Positions 1 to 7,155 of a DNA stretch of 12,821 bases are shown here, piece by piece. The position numbers were made by a program, and so were the translations under genes. Each line of letters opens with the position of its first letter. Position 1 is the first letter of the stretch. The stretch is taken from positions 1 to 12,821 of the forward strand of contig MU859497.1 of assembly GCA_033297205.1 (NCBI GenBank), read 5' to 3'. The notes under the pieces were generated by a model, which saw only the letters and a program-made list of their open reading frames with translations, made no database searches and had not been told where the DNA came from. This stretch comes from Pseudoneurospora amorphoporcata (Eukaryota > Ascomycota > Sordariomycetes > Sordariales > Sordariaceae).

Positions 1-810
1 AGGCCACTGAGCATCTTGAGGCTAATGCTAGGCGTTGAAGCTCTGTTGAGTCTTGCGATCCTAACCCCTGGACTGTGGGCAATGTCCGTGTGACACATAG
101 ACTGTTCCCCAGGATGCGGAAGAGCCCCATCTTTGCCAAACTTCTCGAAGACGTAGCTCCAAATCGTCAAATACGACAGAAAAAGAAGCCATGCTCGGTC
201 GTTATTAACATCACGGTCAAAGAACTGTGTTGTAAGCCACCAGTTATCGGGATATGATAACAATGCGGTTAAAACACGGGTTGCATAACCAAGTTGAAAT
301 CCCAGCTTTGCGTCTAGGAACCAGCCCATACACTTGGTCAGGCCCGGTGGGATTGGGAAGACTACGTCAATCGGAAATATGGATTGATCACGGATCCACT
401 CTTCGGCAAGGGAGAATTCAAGTATGCGGTACTCTCTGCCGTTCAACCTCCAGCCGCTAGCCTGGAGTACGGTGATGGCGTTGGGCCAATTGTCGCATAG
501 AGGCAATGTTGTCTGGCGTTCATTGACGTCAGATTCGATGGGGTTTTTGTGCACCTTGGGGATGGGCGGCAGTTCATCTTCCTTTGTTCCTCTTCGCGGT
601 TCCCTGTTTCTGGATCTTGACCTTGACTGGCGTTGGTCAGACCAACTTGGGCTAACCTCTCGGGAACGCCCTTTCCCTGTATACCTTAGCGGGAATATAA
701 GGAAGGCACCAAGGCTTGAGGGGGGTTCACAAGGATAGTTCCAAATCTTAGCACAGATAACCAGCCCAGCCTTGTTGTAAGAATCAGCACTGTTAGCTGA
801 AGGAGGCCTC
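1..810 (-). CDS. C-terminal part of an unrecognised protein, running off the left edge
   Basis: Reading the minus strand with codons starting at positions equal to 2 mod 3, I find no stop from 854 down to base 1, about 284 codons; the next upstream in-frame stop is the TAG at 857-855. It has no start or stop of its own inside the window, so a start-to-stop search misses it. The product has a short RS-rich stretch (QSRSRSRNREPRR, about 612-650). A Trp- and aromatic-rich, folded-looking region follows, containing DNWPNAITVL, AEEWIRDQSIFPIDVVFP, DNWWLTTQFFDRDVNNDRAW and LSYLTIWSYVFEKFGKDG. I recognise no family. The RS stretch resembles the neighbouring upstream ORF on the same strand. Deleting the intervening element rejoins the two in frame, so I infer this is the second half of that gene. 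Coding status is fairly sure; function is unknown. Confidence 0.72.
803..810. repeat. Left copy of 8-bp flanking duplication GAGGCCTC
   Basis: GAGGCCTC directly abuts the left end of the element and is repeated exactly at 1236-1243. Removing one copy together with the element deletes 433 nt, which puts the codon ending in 1236/802/801 in frame (reading GRPPSA across the join). The octamer is its own reverse complement, so direct repeat and inverted repeat cannot be told apart here. Confidence 0.5.
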
Positions 811-1235
811 TGATTGGTCGGATTTGGGTATAAAAAGGTAAAAGCTAAAAACCCCTATAAATACCTTCTAAAGGTCCTTATAAGGGTCTTTGGTAGTCTT
901 TTTAGTGGTCCTTTTTAGTAGTGTTCTAAGGGTCTTCCTAGGGGTATTAGATTTTGGCTTCAAAGTCCGGATTTCGATCCGCGAAACTTTTCTCGCAACG
1001 GAAAAAAAGCTGTCACCAATTGGAATCGAACTGACAATCCCAAGGGTGAGAGCGATAACAAGAACCATTAAGCCACTGGCTCAAATGATTGAAAGCGGGC
1101 TTCGTCTTTTCCATTGATATAGGGTAGTAGCGTTTCTAAGAAAGGGTGAGCTTTAGGAAAGAACCATTGTTACTTCGGGATTTGGAATTAGGATCTTTAG
1201 CGACCGTCTATAGCGCACCGAAACCTGACCAATTA
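811..1235. mobile_element. Short non-autonomous inverted-repeat (MITE-like) element
   Basis: Left end 811-828 (TGATTGGTCGGATTTGGG) matches the reverse complement of right end 1218-1235 (TAATTGGTCAGGTTTCGG) at 14 of 18 bases. Similarity continues inward with gaps (TATA-GGT-GCTAAA-CC) for roughly 20-25 more bases per side. The element is flanked by GAGGCCTC on both sides and carries no transposase ORF. The left arm is strikingly A-rich, and arm differences include TGA/TAA, consistent with RIP. An 8-bp duplication would suit hAT-like elements, but the end sequence alone does not prove the superfamily. Because GAGGCCTC is a palindrome, it could instead be the outermost part of the inverted repeat. 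The element sits between two in-phase halves of one coding region. Confidence 0.6.
1011..1082 (-). tRNA. Degenerate tRNA-Glu(CTC)-like pseudogene inside the element
   Basis: The minus strand spans the canonical 72 nt. It has an A-box-like TGGCTTAATGG starting at tRNA position 8, an anticodon-loop-like CTCTCAC (anticodon CTC = bases 1050-1048), and a B-box-like AGTTCGATTCC at the normal spacing (32 nt between boxes). Eukaryotic tRNA-Glu(CTC) typically has TGGTCTAGTGG, GCTCTCACC and GGTTCGATTCC, so several blocks match. A run of seven T's (1008-1002) follows two bases after the 3' end, like a Pol III terminator. Acceptor, anticodon and T stems pair poorly, and AATGG for AGTGG is a RIP-type change, so this is a dead copy or a tRNA-derived head of a repeat, not a working tRNA. 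Confidence 0.42.
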
Positions 1236-2175
1236 GAGGCCTCCCCTGTGCAACAACGCTGGTCAAATCAACAAGGCTTGTCAAACTACAAGCATTGATA
1301 CCCCCTTCCAGGCTTGTTGCCCTGGGGATTTTCCCGCTATGGTATGTACTCTCGTGGTAGGTTCCATGTCTGATGCGTATCTTGGATCTCGACCTTGAAG
1401 GTGACCGACTGTAGTTTCGTGAATAACGTGGGTCTCTGTACGGAGACTCCGGGGACCTTGATTGACGATGTCCAGAGTGCCCTCTACTGACCCCTTGGAA
1501 AGAACCCGCCTTGGTGTACATGTAATCGTTGTGGCCACCAGCGTGGCGATTATAATCTTCATATCTGGCTTGACCCTGAGATGCAGGCCTGGCAGGAGAG
1601 CGATCATAGACTCTTGGATCACCAGAACCTCCATACCGAGACATTGAAGATCTTGATTGATGGTAATCAGCATGCCCCCAACCCGCCGTTTCGAAAGACT
1701 CGTCCCGGGGAATATGGTTGTACAGGGAATCTCGATGGCTGGCGGGTGCTTTGGATCTAGACCTTGCAGGAATGCGATCATATTCCCGTCGGGAATCGCT
1801 CGGTTCTCCATATAAGGGACTTGGGGATCGATGATGATGGACATGATTGGGAGGTCTGTTGGAACTAATGCTGGCCCGGCGTTGGGGGCGTTCTCTTGGT
1901 GGCGAAGCGCTGGAAGAACTTCTGTCTTGTGCTGGGTACATGTACATGTAGGTTGAGGGCGAGAAAATTGGAACATTCCTTGTCGCTCGAGGAGGGTGAC
2001 GATTAGGATCATACTGTCCCCGGCCCATAGTCATCGCTGGGTTTGTCGCTGTACTATCTCTTGACTGGGCATTGCTCGAGGTAGGCGCTGGTCGTCTGTG
2101 AGGGTGTTCGGGCTCTGCTTGGTAGCGCACCCGGGAGCTATCTCTTGCTGACATTCGTCTGTCTGGCATTTTCAT
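1153..2175 (-). CDS. Disordered Arg/Ser/Tyr-rich repeat protein, N-terminal half of the split gene
   Basis: The ORF opens with ATG at 2175, with a second ATG two codons on, and runs 340 codons to a stop at 1153. Composition is low in hydrophobic residues and rich in Arg, Ser, Tyr, His and Pro, with many RSRSK/RSPSR motifs, a TYMYMYP tract near residue 76 and three ~60-residue imperfect repeats (residues 111-292). It looks intrinsically disordered, like SR-type or condensate-forming proteins, but no RNA-binding domain is visible. The last ~30 residues (from the 1243 region on) come from the terminal inverted repeat and interior of an inserted element, so the native protein probably continued into the frame at 802-1. 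A TATA-like box lies about 160 nt upstream. The gene is not recognised by name. Confidence 0.68.
   Translation of the reverse strand: MKMPDRRMSARDSSRVRYQAEPEHPHRRPAPTSSNAQSRDSTATNPAMTMGRGQYDPNRHPPRATRNVPIFSPSTYMYMYPAQDRSSSSASPPRERPQRRASISSNRPPNHVHHHRSPSPLYGEPSDSRREYDRIPARSRSKAPASHRDSLYNHIPRDESFETAGWGHADYHQSRSSMSRYGGSGDPRVYDRSPARPASQGQARYEDYNRHAGGHNDYMYTKAGSFQGVSRGHSGHRQSRSPESPYRDPRYSRNYSRSPSRSRSKIRIRHGTYHESTYHSGKIPRATSLEGGINACSLTSLVDLTSVVAQGRPLIGQVSVRYRRSLKILIPNPEVTMVLS
1236..1243. repeat. Right copy of 8-bp flanking duplication GAGGCCTC
   Basis: Exact partner of the octamer at 803-810, abutting the right end of the inverted-repeat element. Outside it on the minus strand the coding frame of the 340-codon ORF (VVAQG) continues normally. 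Confidence 0.5.
1300..1845 (-). repeat. Three ~60-residue tandem repeats inside the Arg/Ser-rich protein
   Basis: Unit 1 is residues 111-166 (1845-1678), unit 2 is 167-231 (1677-1483) and unit 3 is 232-292 (1482-1300). Each starts with a His-rich stretch followed by a QSRS/RSPS-type motif, then a Tyr, an Asp-Arg pair, a YDR/YSR-SPxR block (YDRIPAR, YDRSPAR, YSRSPSR), an Arg/Ser-rich run, and ends with a S(F/L)E/Q-G-like close (SFETAGW, SFQGVSR, SLEGG). Lengths differ (56, 65, 61), so this is old tandem duplication with indels rather than a minisatellite. Confidence 0.6.
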
Positions 2176-2330
2176 GATGTAAGGTATCTCGTGTGGGGTA
2201 AAGAACAGAAGGGTTAAAGTGAGTGCTAACGCGTTTTCAGGTAGAATGACTAGGTAAGTGGGTGATTTGGGCTTTCCGGATGTCCTGAGCGTGAGGGGCT
2301 TGATGGCAGAGACAGATGGGACTACTTGAC

Positions 2331-2340
2331 GATTTTATAG
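2331..2340 (-). promoter_or_regulatory. TATA-like box of the Arg/Ser-rich gene
   Basis: The minus strand reads CTATAAAATC about 160 nt before the ATG at 2175. A start site 25-35 nt downstream would leave a leader of about 130 nt, pyrimidine-rich near the start codon. Confidence 0.4.
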
Positions 2341-3412
2341 AGCGAGTGTGTAAGGTAGGTAATCAGTTGCACACCACAAGGTATCTATAGATGAAGATTG
2401 CCAGGTTGACTAACCGCCCATCAGCCAACATCTTCATTATGAGTAGGGTATTGTTGGTAACTGTGGTGCCTGTATGTGGATAAAAGCGGCTGGTGATGAG
2501 AATTGAACCAACAAGTACATTACCTAGTTGATACCTGCCCGTTCCTAGCCCGACCTCGTGACCTGGCCAACACTGGATTCATATCTTGAGATGGTAAAGA
2601 AATAAAGTCCGCTTTGCTGAAAAAAGGGTTTGAGGTATTGTTTGGTCTCGAAGCGCCGTGTTGGTTGGCGTTCCGCTAATCTCTCGCCAACCTGCCGTAG
2701 CCAACATCTAGATAAAGACATCACAGGGGCGGCTATAATATGCTCATTTGTCAAACTCGGTCAGTTATTATAGACTCTTCAGGATTTACGAAAAGAAGTG
2801 GGAGGCGTTCCACTCACGGGCGACGTACGAGGTCGGACTTGCTGGATGCACATGAACCGTCTAGATCCTCCTTGTTGACTTTTCAGATCCGGGATCTTTT
2901 CCCGGGGAGATGAGTGGTTATTTTGAACAACTCCGAGGGCCTCACGCCGGTTCCCAAATTATTGTGCAGCGCCGGCGGCTCTTGCCGTTTCAAGGCCCCA
3001 ACGTGGAAGTGATAATGCACAGAGCTGGGAAAGACAGCTACCCATTTACCGGTACAACCCATACGCCGAGTGGGCCGTCCCCTCTCACATATTTCCTCTT
3101 CCCCTACTTGTCATTTTACTGCTTATCCTCTTCACCCCCCCCCCCCCCCCTCTTTTTTTTTTCTTGATCTATCTCCTCAATCCTTTTCTCCTACACAGGT
3201 ATTCCATGGCAGCAAGCATAAAGTATTCAAGCACATAGATGTACCCGAGCCCAAGGCATAACAACTGTGGATGAACTGTCAAAACCTCGAGTACCTGAAT
3301 GGAAGAACACTAAGGTTACTACTCGTACGGTTGACTGATAGTGAAATACTGAAGACCGTCTCGCAAAAGAGAAAACAATTAAAATCCCCAAAAGAACTCC
3401 AACTTAACAAAT
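2341..3412. other. Intergenic region with no supported gene
   Basis: Two short ORFs occur here (minus 2754-2545, 69 codons; plus 2910-3167, 85 codons) but neither resembles a protein family, and the latter runs into a homopolymer tract. A possible spliced reading from ATG 2910 through a GTACAA donor near 3051 to the acceptor CTACACAG near 3199 would end after about 54 residues; nothing else supports it. The divergent arrangement leaves room for promoters of the minus-strand gene at 2175 and for terminators of the pseudogene at 3413. Confidence 0.4.
3135..3162 (+). repeat. C16-TC-T10 homopolymer tract
   Basis: Sixteen consecutive C's (3135-3150), then TC, then ten T's (3153-3162), embedded in about 130 nt that is almost all pyrimidine (roughly 3075-3205) on the plus strand. 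Length is likely variable between strains and error-prone in sequencing. Confidence 0.85.
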
Positions 3413-4540
3413 TCAGCGCTGAACACTCGTGCTCTTCTTTTCCTTCTTGTCCTTCTCCTTCTTACTATTCTTCTTCACCTTTCCATGTTCCTTCCTCCGC
3501 TGCCTCCTCTCTTTGTCATACCGCCTCTGTCTCTCTTCCCAATCCTGAATTTCTTCTCGTCCGCCTGACCTTGAGCTACCATTCGCCTTCGGGTCAAGCG
3601 ATGGGGCTTGCCAATGGCGTCAAACGCGTCCCGAATATCAGAAAGACTGTCTTCTTCTATCCGCCTTATCTGCTCCTCCTTGCTGGGGTTCCGCCGTTCT
3701 TCTTCCAATGCATCATGAAACAAACTCGGCTGATCTGGATTTTTCTGGTCCCAATTCCAACCCGTCAGCCAACCAGTGTAGTCCCATTCTTCAATATAGA
3801 CTCCTCTGCCGTCATTGGATATCTTCATGCTAGATCCAACTGCTTGACCCTCGGGATTGTACTCGTCTATCTCTGAAAGAGACAACACGCGAATGACGCG
3901 ATCTCGTTGTTTGAAAACTTGTTCTTATGTCTTGAGGATCTCCTAGAAGATGTTGCAGGTTAAAGGATTTGGTTCCACGCCGCGATCATGGACTGGGTCT
4001 TGGATATTGAAGATAAGGTCGAAAACTTCCAGCCACCTCTGGACCCACTCTAACTGCGTCGACTCCAAGAAGGCCGAGAGCGCGAAGTCATTTGCTGTCC
4101 TTAAGGCTTCTGCGGCGGCGGCAATTCTTTTGACCTCAATGGGCATCCTGAAGCATTGCCTTGCATTTTGCAAGCGAAATCGGATTTTTTGGTGAAAAGT
4201 CTAATCCTTCTTCCATCAGGCCGAGCCGAAACACGTGTTCAGGCCACCGAGGGATTTTGCTGAGCCTCTTCTTCTCGTATTCGATAACAGTGGAGTCTTT
4301 CGTGCTGAGTTCGAGGCTCTCCACGCCTCGAATCCAGAACTCTTCCTCATCTGAGTCATCTGTCGGAAAATCGGAAATGTCGTCCACGGTTGACGCCGAT
4401 GGGCTATGTGGTGTAGTGGTCCACGCCCCTGAGTAGTTCAAAGGTCTTGGGGTATTTACCACCGTGGTGGCGGACGACATCCGTGATGTTGCCGACGCCT
4501 TTGAAGTGGTCGAATCCTCTGAGGTGGTTGATGGCGACAT
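3413..4540 (-). pseudogene. Unrecognised gene broken by two frameshifts and two stops
   Basis: ATG at 4540 (context CTAACAATG) opens a Ser/Thr-rich N-terminus (MSPSTTSEDST), then an acidic patch (TDDSDEEEFW) and a helical region ending LAKCKAMLQDA. Near 4139-4146 the sensible reading moves one base forward into another frame (IEVKRIAAAAEALRTANDFA, then TQLEWVQRWLEVFDLIFN). That frame meets TAG at 3945-3943 and TAA at 3927-3925, yet stays coding-like on both sides (LTCNIF, EILKT, EQVFKQRDRVIRVLSL) and beyond (GVYIEEWDYTGWLTGWNWD). Near 3590-3600 it slips back to the original frame, giving a basic tail (EIQDWEERQRRYDKERR, KKEKDKKEKKS) and a stop at 3415-3413. The whole would be about 375 residues. 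The GT-AG pairs I tried do not remove the stops in frame. I recognise no family; function is unknown. Confidence 0.6.
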
Positions 4541-4703
4541 TGTTAGGGCTACATGTAGGGACTCACGGAAGCTGGATATTCGACAATGTTGTGTGCAGAA
4601 TTGGGAAGTATCTTGCCCACGTGATTGAAGTTGGCTTGATATGTTACTGATTTTCAGCAGCCCTAGCAGATGAGAGAACTCGATCAGCTCCAGACGACGG
4701 GAT

Positions 4704-4711
4704 CTTTTATA
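4704..4711 (-). promoter_or_regulatory. TATA-like box upstream of the broken gene
   Basis: The minus strand reads TATAAAAG about 165 nt before the ATG at 4540, the same spacing as for the gene starting at 2175. It supports 4540 as the original start rather than the open reading continuing upstream to 4762. Confidence 0.38.
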
Positions 4712-5236
4712 TCTTAGCGTTGCATCTTGTCGTCCTTGAGAAACCCCCAAAGGCTTCATCAACTTGAAGTGGATTTGTCTTCCTGTTCACGGGAGGCATC
4801 AAAGAACCAAATTGCCAACTGCCGGATCTCTTGATCACCCTTTTCGCAACTTCCAGATGTACTGCTGGGAGTGCTGGCTCATGCATCTGGAAATCGCGCG
4901 CGCCTGTCGATCCGCGACCCTATTCTCTGGCGTCAATTTGGAAGACGGCCAACAAGATCCAAAATGTACAGAATGGCGACCGCTTTGTTCCAGTGCGATG
5001 GCATGGTGCTCGTAATGAGAACATCGGCGTATCTCATTGTTGTCGAGATGCTGTCCAGCCGCCGTCTGCCGCCCATCACCAACACTCGCGTCGGCGCCAA
5101 CATCCCGTCCCAACGCCGAGACCAGCACCAACAACGCGAACTCGCTTCCTTTGTGAACAAAGACCGGAAAGATCCAGCACTTCAATCCAGCTCTCTAGCA
5201 CCCCGTCCCCTCCGACTACTTCTGTCCTTCACTTCC
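4712..5236. other. Region downstream of the hydrolase with no gene I can assign
   Basis: All frames are stop-poor: plus 4871-5359 (162 codons, its right part antisense to the hydrolase), minus 5185-4835 (116 codons from a TTG) and minus 5160-4933 (75 codons). Minus-strand pieces in different frames look weakly coding-like (VHKGSEFALLVLVSALGR, then TRVLVMGGRRR and MRYADVLITSTMPSHW, then HEPALPAVHLEVAKRV), which could be another decayed gene. I recognise none, and the plus frame also has a GC-rich third position around 5050-5160, so I do not choose a strand. Confidence 0.3.
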
Positions 5237-6140
5237 TCACAGAAACTCCCCAAACCACCTAACCGCGTGCAAAAACGCGCCCTCCTTCGCAAACCTCTGT
5301 TCTCTATCGGTCACATCCGCCCTAACCGCAAATCCGTGATTCGTACCCGAGTACAGTGAAACCATGTACTCTTTCCCAGTCTGCTTCAGTAGCGCCTCAA
5401 TCTCCGCCCTCCTCTCCGGCGGCACCAGATCATCATTTTCCGCGGCCGCCACGCTCACCGGTCCTTGAATCCCCAGTATCTCCTCATTCTCCAGCAAGCT
5501 AGGATGGGCAGTGAACGCTGCGTCTACCCTTTCGTCGGGAGGGACAGTGTCGTCGAGGAACCGAAAGGCATACCTGCCACCGAAGCAATACCCTACCGCT
5601 CCGATGCGGGTGACGTTCAGCGACGAGCGGATGTAGGAGATGGTTGAGGCGATGATGGGGTCGGTGACGTTGGGTTGGTGTTGAGACAGGAAGAGGGTCG
5701 TGTTGAAGCCTGGCACGTTGATGTCGCCTGGGGCGGGGGAGCCGGAGAAGAGGTCGGGCGCGACGGTGAGGTAGCCGGCGCGGGCGAAGGAGTCAGCGAG
5801 GAGAAGGTTTTCGGGGAGGGCGAGGCCGAAGACGTCGGTGAGGTAGAGGATTGCGGTGTTTGGGTGGACGGAGATGGAGGTGGACGCGGAGCAGTTGAGG
5901 GGTGGGCGGGTGATGTAGAGTGTTACTGGAGGTGAGGGTTAGCATCAGCTATTGGCCTACCTAGGCAGGAGGGTAAAGAGCAATGACGACGGGGCTTACT
6001 GTTTTTGTGCACTCTGTTGTGCCAACGGGAGTGCCGGTGTTGGCGAGGATGGAGGTGTCGCCGCTGACCGGGCATGCTGCGTGGCTGAGGCCGGCAAGGG
6101 CGGCCATGGCAGCGAGCAGCGGGAGGGTCTCGGTGCGCAT
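5237..6140 (-). CDS. Secreted dienelactone hydrolase family protein, exon junction out of frame
   Basis: Exon 1 (6140-6000) starts MRTETLPLLAAMAALAGLSHA, a clear signal peptide, then ACPVSGDTSILANTGTPVGT. An intron at 5999-5926 has donor GTAAGC, branch GCTAAC and acceptor CTCCAG. Exon 2 (5925-5237) has the alpha/beta-hydrolase core: YLTDVFG, GYLTVAPDLFSG, the nucleophile elbow GYCFGG (Cys at 5587-5585), the acid region AENDDLVP and the catalytic His in GTNHGFAVR, so the Cys-Asp-His triad is complete. Family members cleave enol lactones such as dienelactone; secreted fungal relatives have mostly unknown substrates. Total length of about 276 residues fits the family. Oddity: exon 1 ends in phase 0, but exon 2 starts TAACACTC and makes sense only with one extra base before it (VTLYITRPP), so the obvious splice gives an immediate TAA. 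It is either a one-base lesion or error, or a non-standard splice (a GC donor at GTAA|GCCCC would restore frame). Confidence 0.82.
5926..5999 (-). other. Intron of the dienelactone hydrolase gene
   Basis: 74 nt with donor GTAAGC, branch-like GATGCTAACCC about 15 nt before the acceptor CACCTCCAG. It is the only convincing GT-AG pair linking the signal-peptide exon to the catalytic exon, but it leaves the join one base short. Confidence 0.6.
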
Positions 6141-6316
6141 ATTGGCTTTTCTTGGTGCTTGGTGCTGCAATGTCGGACTTGCTTCCTCGGTGCGTGCGTG
6201 CTGGACTGGCAGCTGTGGGTTCGCTGGCACTTGGCAGACAACACTCAAGGAAAGTGTGCAAGTGAAGATGAAAGCAAGAGCGTAGGAAGGCGCGCTGTGC
6301 TATTAGGAAGGAGGGG

Positions 6317-6325
6317 TATTTATAA
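6317..6325 (-). promoter_or_regulatory. TATA-like box of the hydrolase gene
   Basis: The minus strand reads TTATAAATA about 177 nt upstream of the ATG at 6140, followed by a C/A-rich leader. There is no competing upstream ATG in good context on the minus strand in between. Confidence 0.45.
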
Positions 6326-7155
6326 GGTATCTACCTAGTTTCCGGGGGTTTCTCCTCTTCTACAGTTCTTTCTTCTAATCAACCATCACCTTGTTCCCAA
6401 AATAACCAGTGCCCTTTCAAGCGAGGTACAGCGCGCATATTGTGGGACAGGAGTGCGGAGTGTCTGCTGTCTTTAATGCGAGGTGCGTAGGTAGCCAAGC
6501 AGGGACAGGCAGGAGCCACCAGTCAACTCCCGCCCACTCCATCTTGAATTCCAGATGGCGGCATTCGCTGCCACTTTGTTTCCATGTATGGAGGCGAGTG
6601 TCACGGTTGCATTCGTCAGGGGTAGTCCCGCCCCGATATCCGACAATCAGATCCCGTTCCCCACCTTTCGTGTCTCTTCGAGATCTGAATCAGGAACCAT
6701 CGGAGAGTTATCCGCCGCCTGTGCCGTCTGACTTTACGGCATTACGTTTATCCCATTTCCCGCTCTGCCATAAATCCATGGATGAAAAGTCGGGATCCAA
6801 AGACTCGCCCTTTGCAGAATCCTGGATTTTGGGAAGCTTCTTTATGCGGCGATATGTGTAGAGGTACATGACGCCAGATGCTTCAGGCAAAGCCAAGGCA
6901 ACAACCTGTACCTTTCCATATGAGATGAAATCTTCAGCCTTGAGACATGCACACTGCTCCAACTACTTCCATGAAGCTGACAGACCTGGGGCCGAGGAAA
7001 GTACGTTCTCATTTCTCATTTCTGGACAACTCTTCGGAGTCTTCGCGGTACACCGTACTGCCCGTAACTTGCTTGCCAGCCCCTTGTTCCTGCCCTCTTT
7101 CCCTCGCGAAGTCACGTTGTGGGCCATGTCGTCATCAAGTTTTGTTTCCTTCTTT
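6326..7155. other. Intergenic region, no supported gene
   Basis: It holds plus ORF 6409-6861 and minus ORF 6962-6708 (84 codons, no ATG at its start; contains ALALPEASGVMYLYTYRRIK). The latter reads slightly protein-like, but no start, splice signal or family supports it. The region probably carries the hydrolase promoter at its left and the terminator of the small secreted protein at its right. Confidence 0.35.

Noticed and set aside
75..738. Three plus-strand ORFs (60-104 codons) at the left edge
   Set aside because: They lie antisense to the long stop-free minus-strand frame, which has much better protein character.
868..1117. Opposed ORFs inside the inverted-repeat element
   Set aside because: Low-complexity translation of A/T-rich repeat and tRNA-like sequence; no transposase motif.
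1281..2012. 243-codon minus-strand ORF in another frame of the Arg/Ser-rich gene
   Set aside because: No ATG-led coding character; it is a shadow of the 340-codon ORF, whose repeats, ATG and TATA spacing fit better.
2485..2560. Second tRNA-like sequence on the minus strand (GGTTCAATTC with T's after it)
   Set aside because: No acceptable A-box at the right distance and the stems do not pair; probably chance.
2910..3220. Small spliced gene starting at ATG 2910
   Set aside because: Needs a weak donor and a very short last exon; no family and no other evidence.
3271..3876. 201-codon plus-strand ORF
   Set aside because: Antisense to the broken minus-strand gene; C/T-rich translation with no domain.
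6409..6861. 150-codon plus-strand ORF
   Set aside because: No recognisable features and no ATG-led start with promoter; likely chance in an intergenic region.
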